Shown here piece by piece: positions 41,728 through 53,400 of a stretch of DNA of 64,000 bases; positions within the stretch are counted from its first letter, which is position 1, and each line of letters opens with the position of its first letter. A model generated the notes under the pieces. It did not search any database. It saw only the letters and a program-made list of their open reading frames with translations, and was not told the origin of the DNA. A program made the position numbers and the translations under genes. Origin of the DNA: Desulfocapsa sp. (GTDB taxonomy: Bacteria > Desulfobacterota > Desulfobulbia > Desulfobulbales > Desulfocapsaceae); contig JANTGG010000003.1 in the NCBI GenBank assembly GCA_024763035.1, positions 1-64,000 on the forward strand, in the 5' to 3' direction.

Positions 41728-44700
41728 TAATCTCCGACACAGCGGTCAGGAAGAGTACAACCGTCTCCGTTCTGTCGCTGCTCCTTATCATCTTCGGAGT
41801 ATACTGCTACAAGGTTCTGCCCCGGGAATCCGATCCGGATATCACCATCCCCAACGTTTTTGTTTCCACCAGTTATCGGGGAGTTTCCCCTGCCGATATG
41901 GAAACAGCCGTAACCATCGAAATCGAAAAAAAACTTAAAGGTCTCGACGGTCTGAAAAAAATCCAATCGGTGAGCTCGGAAGGGCTCTCCTCCATTAATA
42001 TCGAGTTTGTCACCGGTACTGATATCGACAAGGCCCTGCAGGATGTAAAAGACAAGGTTGATGAAGCGGCAGGCAATCTGCCCGGAGATCTGGAGGAAGA
42101 CCCTTCGGTTTTTGAGGTCAACTTTTCCGAGATGCCCATCGTGGTGTTTTCACTGAGCGGCACCTGCGGCCTTCCTTTACTAAAAGATATTGCCGATGAC
42201 CTGAAAGACGAAATAGAGGGGGTTTCCGGGGTTTTGGAAGCCGACATCAGCGGCGGTCTGGAGCGGGAAATTCGGGTGGAAGTGCTTTCAGAAAAACTTG
42301 CCTATTACGGTCTCAGTATCGGATCACTGGAAAATATCGTCCGCAGTGAAAACCAGAACACCTCCGGCGGCAGTATTGAACTGGGTGACGGTCGTTTTCA
42401 GCTGCGGGTTCCCGGAGAATTCACCACACCCGAGGAAATATACGGTCTGGTGGTAAGCAACCGAAACGGTTCTCCGGTCTACCTGAGAGATGTTGCCCGG
42501 GTGGTGGACAGTTTTAAGGAAGAGTCCAGCCGCTCCCGTCTCAATGGTCGGGAATCTGTAAATATTTCTGTGAAGAAACGCAGCGGTGAGAATATCATCT
42601 CCATCGCCGACGCAGTGGATAAGATCATCAAAAATGCCCAGCCAAGCTGGCCGACAGGAACCGAAATCACCAAGGTGCTGGACAAATCCCGTGATATAGA
42701 ATTGATGGTGAAGGATCTTGAAAACAATATCCTCTCCGGTCTGGTACTTGTCCTGGTGGTAATCTTTTTTATTCTCGGTATCAGGAATGCCCTGCTGGTC
42801 AGCCTCGCCATTCCGTTTTCCATGCTCCTCTCTTTTATCATCCTCTACCTTCTGGGGATCACCCTCAACATGGTGGTGCTTTTCAGTCTCACCCTGGCCC
42901 TTGGCATGCTAGTTGATAATGCCATTGTCATTGTGGAGAATATCTACCGTTTTATGGAACAGGGCGTGGGTCGCTTTGACGCAGCAATGCAGGCAACCTC
43001 CGAAGTCGCCTATCCCGTCATCGGTTCTACCCTTACCACCATCGCCGCCTTCTCCCCCATGCTCTTCTGGCCGGGAATCATGGGTGAATTTATGGGCTAC
43101 CTTCCCCTCACCCTTATCGTTACCCTCTCCTCCAGTCTCTTCGTGGCAATGGTGATCAACCCCGCCATGGCCTCCCTTTTTATGAAAACCAAAGGGGATG
43201 ATGTCGTGATCAGAAAAAGTGCGGAGGAGGTGGCAGCTGCCGTGGAAAAACCCATAGCAGTCAAGGGATTCTTTCTTGTCCGCTATGCGGCAATAATGAA
43301 CTCTGCCCTGAACAGACCGCTCACTGTCATGGGTCTGGCTGTCTGTATCCTCATCCTGATGATTCAGGGCTGGCTGCTGGTGATCGGTCTTGCAAAACCT
43401 GTGGAATTCTTCCCGGAAGTGGAACCCAAAGGCATCTACGTGAACGTAGATGTACCAGAAGGTGCCGATCTTAACTACACCGACACCATCATCAAACGGG
43501 TGGAACGCAGTATTGCCGGCACAACAGATGAACAGGAAAGTCCGGCTGCAGCCCTTGCTCCGAAGCAATACAGAAGCCCGAACGGAACAGACTATTTTGG
43601 ACCCAGTGATCTCAAAAATATTCAACATGTATACACACAGGCTGTGCTCTCCGATGCAGACGGATCTGCATTTAATCCAAATACTCCCAACCATGTGGGC
43701 ATCCGCTTTCTTGAAATTACAGATCGTGCACGCTCGTCACATGAAACTGTCGCCGCCATCAGGGAAAGAATAAAGGATATTCCCGGTGCAAAACTCACCA
43801 TTGCCATGGAAGAAGAAGGACCTCCCACCGGTGCCCCCATCAATATCGAGATATCCGGAAATAATTTCACGATCCTGGGAGAGATTGCCAAAAAGATAAA
43901 AGATATCCTCAGCCAGCTTCCCCATGTTGAAGATGTGCGTGATGATTATGTGGAGGGCATTCCTTCGGTTCAGGTGCTCATCGACCGTCAAAAAGCTGCT
44001 TTTTTTGGGCTCACCACAAACTCCATCGGCTTTGCCCTGAAAAGTGCCTATAACGGTCTGGAGGTCTCATCGTTTCGTGAAGGTGACGACGATTACGACA
44101 TAACCGTGCAGCTGCCAAAAGAAGACAGACAGGTTGTGGATATCCTCCACGAACTGCTGCTGCCCACACCTTCGGGACAGATGGTGCCCCTCTCCACCAT
44201 CGCCGGGATCAGGTTTTCCGGGTCCATGGGAAGTATCACCCGAATTAACAATCAGCGGGTGGTAACGGTGAAGGCAAATGTGGATGAAACAAAAATCCCG
44301 GGAGCCGTCGCCCGGGAGCAGGCGGCAAAGATCCTTGAGAACCTGCCGATACCTGCCGGATATGGTATTACATTTACCGGGGAGTTTGAGTTTCAAAAAG
44401 AGTCGCAGGACTTTCTCACCAGGGCCTTTATGGTGGCTCTGCTCCTTATTTTTCTCATCCTGGTTGCCATGTTCGACTCCATCAGCCAGCCTTTTATCAT
44501 CATGACCTCGGTGCTCCTCTCTTTAGGTGGCGCTTTTTTCGGTCTGACTCTGTTCTCCTCACCCTTTGGTATTATCATGACCGGGGTAGGGGTGATATCC
44601 CTTGCAGGAGTAGTGGTCAACAACGCCATCGTCCTTATCGATTACACCAATAAACTTCGTCAGCGGGGATACGCTTTAAGAGAAGCTGTGGTATCAGCCG

Positions 44701-45032
44701 GTGCCACCCGCCTGCGTCCTGTGCTGCTCACCGCTGTCACCACCATCCTCGGTCTTATTCCGATGGTCACCGGAGTCTCGTTTGATTTCCAGTCCTGGAA
44801 CATCTCCTGGGTCAGCGAATCCAGTCAGTGGTGGCGTTCCATGGCTGTGGTTGTCATTTTCGGTCTGGTGGTTGCCACCTTTCTCACCCTGATTGTTGTT
44901 CCCACCCTCTACTATGTTCTAGAAAAGCTGCCTGACATCTACAGCGCGGTCAAACGCCGCATCAGTGACACATACTGGAAGGCTTATCCGTGGCTGGCAG
45001 GGGAAACACGGGGCAGGGACAGCAACAGATGA
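41724..45032 (+). CDS. RND-family efflux permease (AcrB type)
   Basis: The 1102-residue inner-membrane antiporter has the full RND layout: N-terminal helix, two large periplasmic loops (about 35-335 and 560-870) and two six-helix bundles. Motifs include 'TVLPRESDPDITIPNVFVSTSYRGVSPADMET'-like N-terminal sequence, 'LALGMLVDNAIVIVENIYRFME' (AcrB Asp407 kept, Asp408 replaced by Asn) and 'SLAGVVVNNAIVLIDYTNKLRQRG'. It is about 50 residues longer than AcrB, with extra sequence in the second loop ('ESPAAALAPKQYRSPNGTDYFG'). It is the likely exporter of the PKS/NRPS product; no outer-membrane channel gene is adjacent. Confidence 0.92.
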   Translation: MIISDTAVRKSTTVSVLSLLLIIFGVYCYKVLPRESDPDITIPNVFVSTSYRGVSPADMETAVTIEIEKKLKGLDGLKKIQSVSSEGLSSINIEFVTGTDIDKALQDVKDKVDEAAGNLPGDLEEDPSVFEVNFSEMPIVVFSLSGTCGLPLLKDIADDLKDEIEGVSGVLEADISGGLEREIRVEVLSEKLAYYGLSIGSLENIVRSENQNTSGGSIELGDGRFQLRVPGEFTTPEEIYGLVVSNRNGSPVYLRDVARVVDSFKEESSRSRLNGRESVNISVKKRSGENIISIADAVDKIIKNAQPSWPTGTEITKVLDKSRDIELMVKDLENNILSGLVLVLVVIFFILGIRNALLVSLAIPFSMLLSFIILYLLGITLNMVVLFSLTLALGMLVDNAIVIVENIYRFMEQGVGRFDAAMQATSEVAYPVIGSTLTTIAAFSPMLFWPGIMGEFMGYLPLTLIVTLSSSLFVAMVINPAMASLFMKTKGDDVVIRKSAEEVAAAVEKPIAVKGFFLVRYAAIMNSALNRPLTVMGLAVCILILMIQGWLLVIGLAKPVEFFPEVEPKGIYVNVDVPEGADLNYTDTIIKRVERSIAGTTDEQESPAAALAPKQYRSPNGTDYFGPSDLKNIQHVYTQAVLSDADGSAFNPNTPNHVGIRFLEITDRARSSHETVAAIRERIKDIPGAKLTIAMEEEGPPTGAPINIEISGNNFTILGEIAKKIKDILSQLPHVEDVRDDYVEGIPSVQVLIDRQKAAFFGLTTNSIGFALKSAYNGLEVSSFREGDDDYDITVQLPKEDRQVVDILHELLLPTPSGQMVPLSTIAGIRFSGSMGSITRINNQRVVTVKANVDETKIPGAVAREQAAKILENLPIPAGYGITFTGEFEFQKESQDFLTRAFMVALLLIFLILVAMFDSISQPFIIMTSVLLSLGGAFFGLTLFSSPFGIIMTGVGVISLAGVVVNNAIVLIDYTNKLRQRGYALREAVVSAGATRLRPVLLTAVTTILGLIPMVTGVSFDFQSWNISWVSESSQWWRSMAVVVIFGLVVATFLTLIVVPTLYYVLEKLPDIYSAVKRRISDTYWKAYPWLAGETRGRDSNR

Positions 45033-45042
45033 GTCGTTAGCA

Positions 45043-45855
45043 ATGAGACAGCAAGACCAGAAAAACACTCCCTTTTCCTCCGCCTGCAACATACAGAGAC
45101 CGGCAGCCGGCGAGGCTCATATCTATTCCCTGACAGTACCGGACAATCTGGAAAATATCCTCCCCGCAGAAGATGAACTCACGCAGCTTCTGCTCCCTGA
45201 AGAGCTGCAACGCTATAACCGATACCTGGTACAGAAGAAGAAAACCGAATTTTTCCTGACAAGGAAGTTTCTCAAGGGACTGTTTACAGTCATGCTCGAC
45301 AAATCCTGCAGACAACTGGAACTCAAACCGGACGCCACCGGCAAACCCCACCTGCTGGTTGACAGTCAACCAGCCCCCCTCTCCTTTAACCTTTCCCACA
45401 CAACAGGACTGATCTCCTGTATCATCAGTGAATGTAAAACGGTTGGACTTGATATTGAACGTCTGGCTGCTGCGCGTGATGATCTGGTTGAACGTTTTTT
45501 CCATCCCCATGAGATTTCCGCCTACAGACAGCTCTCCCAAACGCATAAAGCCGAACGCTTCTGTACCCTGTGGACCCTTAAAGAAGCATACCTGAAGGCC
45601 GTTTCCCAAGGCCTGTACACAGCCCTTGATTCATTCTGGTTCTCTCTCACCGATACCCGGGGTGCCGGAAAAGCAGAAATTCACCTTGCGGAACCGCAGG
45701 AAGAGGCATCTTCTGCTCACTTTCAATTCTTTCTCCATCGCCCGACAGATTCTCATGTTCTGGCTGCTGCCGTTAACATGCCACAATCTGTCCATATCTC
45801 CAGGCATCACTTCCTCCTCAGCCATAATCTCTCTTTCATCCCCGCAACCGCTTAA
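45043..45855 (+). CDS. Sfp-type 4'-phosphopantetheinyl transferase
   Basis: The 270-residue enzyme transfers phosphopantetheine from CoA to carrier proteins. Signatures are 'SFNLSHTTGLISCII', 'VGLDIERL' (GxDIE Mg-binding) and 'FCTLWTLKEAYLKAVSQGL' (WxxKEAxxKAxG). It belongs to the large Sfp group used for PKS and NRPS carriers. I start at the ATG at 45043, 10 bases after the RND stop; the frame also extends upstream inside the RND gene. It should activate the three PKS ACPs and the two NRPS T domains. Its position after the pump ties the pump to the biosynthetic genes. Confidence 0.92.
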   Translation: MRQQDQKNTPFSSACNIQRPAAGEAHIYSLTVPDNLENILPAEDELTQLLLPEELQRYNRYLVQKKKTEFFLTRKFLKGLFTVMLDKSCRQLELKPDATGKPHLLVDSQPAPLSFNLSHTTGLISCIISECKTVGLDIERLAAARDDLVERFFHPHEISAYRQLSQTHKAERFCTLWTLKEAYLKAVSQGLYTALDSFWFSLTDTRGAGKAEIHLAEPQEEASSAHFQFFLHRPTDSHVLAAAVNMPQSVHISRHHFLLSHNLSFIPATA

Positions 45856-45986
45856 ACGCCCCCCACAGGATCCTGACAAACCGCACAGTAACAGCCTGAA
45901 ATTCACTTCAGATACAATTACGAAACTCACCCCACACTGCCATATTTTGTGAAAATGGTGAAATTACAGGAAGGATCACCTCCTGT

Positions 45987-46014
45987 CACCTTCGGAGAAG
46001 GTGGAACATTTTTT
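45987..46014 (+). terminator. Probable terminator after the efflux/PPTase operon
   Basis: CACCTTC (45987-45993) pairs with GAAGGTG (45997-46003) over a 3-base loop, followed by GAACA and six T (46009-46014). The PKS genes would therefore need their own promoter downstream. The rest of the 310-base gap before 46166 is A/T-rich and shows no gene. Confidence 0.55.
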
Positions 46015-46165
46015 GTTATCCTGCCCGGATAAAGCCAATAAGAGGTTGAAGAAAGGGCAGTGATATAATATATCTGTAGTAGAGATGATTTTTTCATTTT
46101 CCTGTGAATACAAATAAATACAGACACATTGTGATTTTTATAAAACCCGGTCGGAATGCCTGCTC

Positions 46166-46471
46166 ATGAGAGAAAAAACAGCATCATTTTTTTATTATGC
46201 TGCATCGCAGTGTCTGCCCTCGTGCCCATCAATGACCGGGAGGGTGGTCTGGGAATACGCACCGTTTACCGGGGGTACGGAGTCTCAGCAGCTTATCGAC
46301 ATCGTCAACCAGAAAGACTATCCTGCCAACATTGACGGCAATGAAAAATTTGGTCAGCCCATGGTCAGTGTAGCGGGCAGGACTGATTACGGTAATTTAG
46401 TGCCCTACCCATGGAAACCGGCATCCCCGCCAGAGCAACAGGAAACCATCGGCAGCCATTTTGGGTACTGA
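46166..46471 (+). pseudogene. Remnant of an outer-membrane barrel gene (relative of 15456-16658)
   Basis: The 101-residue frame has no barrel-length body, but 'GRVVWEYAPFTGGTESQQLIDIVNQKDYPANIDGNEKFGQPMVSVAGRTDYGNLVPYPW' aligns with 'GKVFWGATEFVHLVDIINQTDLVESLDGEEKLGQPMIHFSALRDWGAMDAFVLPWF' of the 400-residue barrel protein at 15456-16658. The barrel strands before and after are missing. It sits directly before a LolA-like gene, the same partner as the intact copy. I therefore read it as a decayed or internally deleted homologue rather than a functional gene. It ends 3 bases before the next start codon. Confidence 0.7.
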
Positions 46472-46474
46472 TTA

Positions 46475-47299
46475 ATGGATAGATATGTAAAACCACACAC
46501 TCCCTTCTGGATCCTTCTTCTCGTGTTCTGTGTGCTCCTGCCAGCAGCGGGGCAGGCGATGACAGAGCGGGAAAGGGTGGAAAAGGGCATGCAAATCGCC
46601 ACTGAAAGTTACCGGCGGGAAAGCGGATTTGTTGATTTTTTTGCCGAACTCACCCTGATTCAAGAAAACGGGGAAGGAAAAAACATCTATAGGCATATCC
46701 GCCTCTGGGGACTTGAGCGTGAAGATGAAGGCGACAAAAGCATCTCCGTCTTTGTTGATCCGCCTGACGTGAAGGGCTTTGCCAGACTCACTCACTCACA
46801 CTCCGACAGACCGGACGACCACTGGCTGTATATCCCCGAAAAACGCAGGGTCAAACGTCTGTCACCAATGAGTCAGTTAAGCCGGTTTATGGGATCTCAG
46901 TTTTCCTTTGAAGATCTGCGTTTGTACCGGGCGGAAAAGGTGGAAAAGTATAACTATCGTTACCTGCGTGACGAACTGTATAAGGGCATGAATTGCTTCG
47001 TGGTGGAACGGTTTTCACGAAAAGAATATTCCAACTATTCCCGTCAGGTTATCTGGGTCGACAAAAAAGAGTACAGAATATTCAAGATCGACTTTTACAA
47101 CAAACAGAATCAGCTTCTGAAGACACTCACCAAATCAAAATATAAGCTCTATGAAGGTCGGTTCTGGTGTATGGGAGAGATGAAAATGGCCAACTGCCTG
47201 AACGGAAAAACCACGCTGGTGCTCTGGAACAACTACAAGTTCGGTCTCGGACTGACAGAGAGTAATTTTACCCGAAAAAGCCTGAAAAGAATAAAATAG
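46475..47299 (+). CDS. LolA-like periplasmic protein, paralogue of 16671-17465
   Basis: The 274-residue protein has a signal peptide (1-28, ending AAGQAM) and the LolA-like body: 'DKSISVFVDPPDVKGFARLTHSHSDRPDDHWLYIPEKRRVKRLSPMSQLSRFMGSQFSFEDL', 'KYNYRYLRDELYKGMNCFVVERF', 'YRIFKIDFYNKQNQLLKTLTKSKYKLYEGRFWCMGEMKMANCLNGKTTLVLWNNYKFG'. It is clearly homologous over its full length to the protein at 16671-17465. Such proteins accompany exporters of lipid-like molecules, so here it may shuttle the lipopeptide to the outer membrane. It precedes the PKS by about 100 bases. Confidence 0.82.
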   Translation: MDRYVKPHTPFWILLLVFCVLLPAAGQAMTERERVEKGMQIATESYRRESGFVDFFAELTLIQENGEGKNIYRHIRLWGLEREDEGDKSISVFVDPPDVKGFARLTHSHSDRPDDHWLYIPEKRRVKRLSPMSQLSRFMGSQFSFEDLRLYRAEKVEKYNYRYLRDELYKGMNCFVVERFSRKEYSNYSRQVIWVDKKEYRIFKIDFYNKQNQLLKTLTKSKYKLYEGRFWCMGEMKMANCLNGKTTLVLWNNYKFGLGLTESNFTRKSLKRIK

Positions 47300-47302
47300 A
47301 GT

Positions 47303-47345
47303 CAGGCAATAAGGTGTTCAGCAGGCACTGAATAGTATTTGCCTG
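47303..47345 (+). repeat. Inverted repeat ahead of the PKS gene
   Basis: CAGGCAA (47303-47309) pairs with TTGCCTG (47339-47345) over a 29-base loop, in the gap between the LolA-like gene and the PKS. There is no T-run. It may be a leader structure or an operator for the PKS-NRPS operon. Confidence 0.3.
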
Positions 47346-47401
47346 TACATTGTGTTTCGAAAACTTCAAAGCACCAACAGCTGATCGATGAGGTCGATTG
47401 C

Positions 47402-50400
47402 ATGAGCGATAACAATCCCGTCTCCAACACCACAGGTACTCCCTCACTTTCCGCAGGCGATCCGCTGACATTTCCCCCAGACGCACCCGAAACCCTGCGT
47501 GATGTTCTGGAAACCGCAGCATCCGACAACCCGGAAGCCGGGATTGTGTTCATTGCGGACAATGGTTCCGAACGGGAAATCGGTGTAGACACGCTTCTCA
47601 CTGATGCACTTTCCATCCTTGCCGGGCTGCAGGCACAGGGATTAAAAGCCGGAGACTACCTCACCCTCCAGCTTGATGACAAATACGAGTTTCTCCAGCT
47701 ATTCTGGGCATGTATCCTGGGTGGAATTATTCCCACACCCATTGCTCCCACCGTCTCTTTAGACCCATCACACAAAACATTCTCAAAATTCCTGAAAATT
47801 TATACCCTCCTCGACTGTCCCGTTCTGGTACTCGATGATATCTCAACAGACCTGGAAACGGTACTCAAGCGAGTGGTTGCCAAACAGGAAAAGAAGGTCA
47901 ACGAGCCAAACACGAACAAAAATCATACCATTCAGATTCACAGTCCGGAGACCCTGCGTCTTGACGCCGCCCATGCAATCCCCCACGATTCCCTGCCGGA
48001 GGATCTTGCCTTTTTACAGTTCACCTCCGGCAGCACCGGTAATCCAAAAGGCGTTATGCTGACCCACGCCAACCTGGTGGCCAATATGTACTCCATTCTT
48101 CAGGGTGGCGAATTCACAAAGAAAGATTCCACTATCAGCTGGATGCCCCTCTATCACGATATGGGTCTGATAGGCGCCCACCTCGCCATGCTCCTCGGTG
48201 GCTGCAAAACGTATCAAATGCGGCCATTTACCTTTATCAAACGCCCGCTGCTGTGGCTGAAAAAAATTGCAGAACATCGTATCACCTCCACCGTCAGTCC
48301 AAATTTCGGCTACAAATGGGTGCTTGAAAAGGTAAAAGACAAACAGCTGGAAAAACTTGATCTCAGCTGCCTGCGGCTGATCTTCAACGGTGCCGAACCC
48401 ATATCCGTTGATGTTATGAACACCTTTCTTGAACACCTTGGTGCTCTCAGCAAACTCGATGCCAGAGCCATGTTTCCGGTATACGGAATGGCGGAGGCAA
48501 GCCTCGCTGTCACCTTTCCCCCTCCGGCTGAGCTGCCTGTCCACCTCTCCATAAGCCGCTCCCGTCTCGGGATTGGCGACAAAATCCGTTTTGTTGACGA
48601 TTCCGCCAGGGATGCTGTCCGCATCATAGACGAGGGACGCCCGGTTCCGGGGGTGGAGCTGCGTATTACCGGTGATGATGACACACTACTTGATGAACAG
48701 TATATCGGACATATTCAAATACAGGGACCAAATGTCACCTCCGGCTATTTTCGCAATCCAAAAGCCAACAAAGAGACCTTCTGCGACGGCTGGCTGCGTA
48801 CCGGAGATCTGGGTTTTCTACACAATGGACGTCTCACGGTAACGGGTAGATCCAAAGATATTATCTTTGTGAACGGGCAGAATTTTTATGCCCACGATCT
48901 GGAAGAGATTGTCGCCCATCATCCTGGAATCGACAGTAACGGGATTGCCGTAGTGGGTTACAGGGATGAGGACAGCGATGAAGAACGTATTGTTCTCTTT
49001 ATGACCCTTGCCAAAGGAGGGGCTGCAGGGAAGGCGGAAGATCCCCTTGAAGCTGCCAAACCCCTTATCCTCGAGGTGGGTCAGGAGATCAATGAGATAT
49101 TTGGTTTCTATCCCCACTTTATTTCCCTTATCAAACGTCACGACATTCCCAAAACCAGCAGCGGTAAAATACAGAGACACATTCTTCTGGCAAACTTCCA
49201 CAAGGGGGACTTTGACAAAACCACCCTTTACTACCTCACTCTCCTTGCCGGTCCCAACAGGCTGCATCCTCCACAGGGGAAGGAAAAGAAAGAAAGTAAA
49301 CCAGCCGGTAAGATCGCTGATTTTCTCGGGCATGCACTCTCCCCCACCACCAAATGCGAAGATATGCTGCGTGACATCTGGTCGGAATCGCTTGGCATTC
49401 CATCTCACCGGATCAACCGGGATCACTCCTTTGCAGAACTTGGCGGAACATCCATTAAGGCCATTGAAATTATCGGCAAACTGGAAGATCAACTGGGATT
49501 CGCACTGCCCCAGCATATTTTTGCCAAAGCCAACACCATCGCCGCCATCGTGGAATATATCCATGAGTATCAAAGCGACTTTTCCTGCGCGTCTGTTGTC
49601 AGCAATGCCGAACGCAAGGCGTATCAGCGATCTGCCGACAGCGATATTGCCATCATCGGCATGAGCTGCCGTTTCCCCGGAGCTGAGGACAGTGAACAGT
49701 TCTGGCAGAATCTGAGCGGGGGAGTGGACTCCATCAGCGAGGTTCCCCCCGAACGCTGGGATGTACGAAAACACTACAGCAGAGGCGGCAGCGAAAAGAA
49801 CAAAAGCTGCTCCAAATGGGGAGGGTTTCTTGATAATATCCGTCTCTTTGACGCCGGCTTTTTCAAAATCCCCCCCGAAGAGGCCGATCACCTCGACCCC
49901 CAGCAACGACTCTTCCTCGAGGTCGCCTGGGAGACCATGTCCTGCGGCGGATACCCCAATGTGACCCACAATCATACCGGTGTCTTTGTGGGAGCAAGCT
50001 TTATCGGCTACACCGAAGAGTTTATCCGTGGCGGCAGTAAGATCACCATCCGTCCGAGTACAGCCACAGGCAACCTTCTGAACATGATCGCAGCCCGGGT
50101 CTCCCATTTCTTCGATCTTAAAGGACCTGCTATCAGTCTGGACACAGCCTGTTCATCCTCCCTTGCCGCCATCCATCTTGCCTGCCAGAGTCTGCGTGCC
50201 GGCGAGTGCGATCGTGCCCTTGCCGGAGGCATCAGCCTGAACCTGAACGAAACCCCCTATATCTTTTTCAGTGAGGCAGGGGCTCTGTCTCCAGACGGTG
50301 TATGCCGTGTCTTTGACGAAGAGGCAAACGGATTTGTACCGGGCGAGGGTGTGGGTGCTGTTCTGCTGAAACCGTATCAGCAGGCAGTGGAAGACGGTGA

Positions 50401-53400
50401 CAATGTACTTGCAATAATTAAAGGTTCTGCCCTGAACAATGACGGTCACTCCATGGGACTGATGGCTCCCAATCCCCATTCACAGGCGGATGTTGTCAGA
50501 CAGGCGTACGCAAACTCAGGCGTCCATCCGGACAAGGTCTCCTATGTGGAGGCCCACGGCACCGCAACCCAGATCGGTGATGCCATAGAGGTGAGGAGTC
50601 TCAGCCAGGTATTCAGCGATATTGAACCCCAGCAATGTGCCATCGGCTCGGTAAAAAGTAATATCGGTCATCTTCTTGCCGCATCCGGTATTGCCGGTCT
50701 GATAAAGGTCATTCTCAGCCTGCAGCACCGGCAGCTTGTCCCTTCTTTGCACTGCAGACAGGAAAAGAAATCCATTAAGTTCGGGCAGACACCGTTTTTT
50801 GTCAACAAGACCCTGCAGCCCTGGACTCCACGGGTGGCAGGAGAACCGCTTATCGCCGGAATCAACTCCTTCGGCTTCGGTGGTACCAACTGTCATCTGA
50901 TTGTTCAGGAAGCACCATTTACCGGGATTATAGAAGAAACCGAAGCACCGGAAGGGCAGGGGCCTGTCCTCATCACCCTTTCCGCCCATCATCAGGATGC
51001 CCTTGACCAGAAGATCCAGTATCTGCTCAAGTACCTGACACAGAATCCCGGCAGTTCAATGCACGATGTCAGCTACACCCTCAATGCCAGGAAATCACAT
51101 TTTCCTCAGCACAGATGGGCAATGATCACCGACTCAAGAACTGCTGCCATGGAACAGCTGCAGTCATTCAAGCGGGATGAATCCCCACAGACACTGCGAC
51201 GCCGCAACATTTACTATGCTTCCCGTAAGAGGAAAACCGTCCTCAAAACGGTCTTTATGTTCAGCGGGCAGGGTGCTCAATATACCGCCATGGGCAAGGT
51301 ACTGTATGAGAACGAGCCCATGTTCAAAGAGGCGGTTGATCTTTGTCAGGAGCTGATCGTCTCATATTTTGACCATAATCTGGTGGACCTTATCTGCGGC
51401 GAACTGTCCCAGGAGGAATTAAACAAAACCGCCATCACCCAGCCGGTAACCTTTGTTATGGATCTTGCCCTTGCCATGTTCTGGCAGGGACTGGGGCTGA
51501 AACCGGCAGCAGTCATGGGACACAGTGTGGGCGAATATGTTGCTGCTGTCATTGCGGGCATCGTCTCCCTTGAAGATGCACTGAAGATGGTTGTTGTCCG
51601 CGGTCGCCTGATGGCACAACTCCCCGCAGGCGGCGGCATGGCAGCTGTTTTTGCCTCCGAAAAGAACGTTCAGGAAGTTCTCGCCGAAGGCTTCCAGCTC
51701 GACATTGCCGCCTATAACGGACCGGATAATATTGTTCTTTCCGGCAACCTGGAAATACTGGATAAGTGTCTTGATACCCTGAAACTGCACGGAATCGACT
51801 CCTTTAAACTTCAGGTCTCCCACGCTTTTCATTCGGAAGCCGTTGATCCCATGATCGACCACTTCAGCAAGGTTATCGCCGGGATCACTTTCCAGGAGCC
51901 CATTATTCCGTTCGTCTCGAATCTCAGTGGAGAGCTGATCACAGGGGACAAGATCAACCGGGAATACTGGCTCGCCCATGTACGTCAGCCGGTGAACTTT
52001 GTAAAAGGAATGGAGACTTTATATGGAAACGGATACCGGGATTTTCTGGAAATCGGTGCCAGAGATCAGCTGGCAGTGCTTGCCTCAAAGATCATTCCCG
52101 ATGACGCCAGAATCCGTTCCTCCCTGCCCAATCCACGGAAAAATTCAGACCAGTACACCCATCTTTTGGGAATCCTCGGAGAGATGTACACCCTCGGATT
52201 TGTGCCCGACTGGCGGGATCATTACGAAGGAAAATCAAACAGCCGTCTGCTGCAGTTTCCCAACTACCCCTTTCAGAGACAGGTGCACTGGATCAGTCTT
52301 GATCAGGCGGTCTACCCCTTTGAAGAGATGATCAAACGGACCGGTCCGGACAGATTTTCACTGAACCTCGATAAAGAATCCCCTCTGCTGCAGGATAATC
52401 GCATCAACGACAATCCGGTTATGCCGGCAGCAGGTCAGTGTGAACTGCTGCTCTCCTGTTTTTCCAGAGCATACGGCTATTCTGCCAACTGGATTCGCTC
52501 CATAGCTTTTACCGGTCCCTGGGTTTCCGGAAAACCTGTGGACGTCCTCTTCGAGAAAAAAGGTGAGGAAAAGAGTTTTCAGGTGGTCACCGGTAAAAAG
52601 AGACGGGCGTCTGATAAAGCACCCAGGGTTTTCACTTCCGGCACCCTGGGCGTACTGGAAGCAAATGTGAAAAACCGGATAAATATTGAAAAAATCATCG
52701 CCCGCTGCCCACGCAGAGACGAACCGGGGATCCTCTACGACAACCTTCGCAAGCACGGACTGAACCATGGCACCTACTTCCAGAACCTGAAGAAAGTCTA
52801 CGGTGGTGACCAGGAAGCCATCGCCGAAATCAGTCTGAACGAAGCAACATCAGCCGATGCTGTCTGTGTTCTTCATCCCGGTATCCTTGATGCGGTGTTC
52901 CAGGCAGTGGGCAGCTGTGTATCCGGCGGTGGAGCCTTTCTTCCCCTTGCTGTGAATGATCTGATTATCTACAAACGACCAAGCCTCACCGGTTCTTTTG
53001 CCCACATTCGTCACGTTGATTCCCGAAGTGACGATCTCTTCAACTTTGATGTGGATATTGTCAATCAAAGCGGAAAGATATGTATTGAAATGAAAGGACT
53101 GAGCATGGTTCGCCTGAAGAAAGAACAGGAATCCCATGAATCCTTTTTCTTCAAGCTGGACTGGCAGATTCACCAACCCGCCGACACCAAACCTGCCCCA
53201 CTGGATGGCGCCTGGCTGATACTTGGAAACAGCAAAGATACAGGTAATGGACTACGGGAAAGTTTTCATGAAAAGGGGCTGGACGTCATCACCCCTGAGA
53301 CATTTATTGAATCCTTTGATGAAGGTAAACTGGACGATTACCTGCAGCTGTTTGCCGCCCTGAAAAAAGAAGACACGGAACTCACAGGTATTCTTCACTG

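Noticed and set aside
42900..42960. Inactive RND pump because of Asp to Asn at the AcrB Asp408 position
   Set aside because: LVDN variants with VVVNN in the later helix occur widely in apparently functional RND relatives, so the change alone does not indicate inactivity.
48818..50107. 429-codon open frame antisense to the PKS
   Set aside because: It is a shadow of the acyl-AMP ligase/KS coding sequence; the protein shows no recognisable domain.
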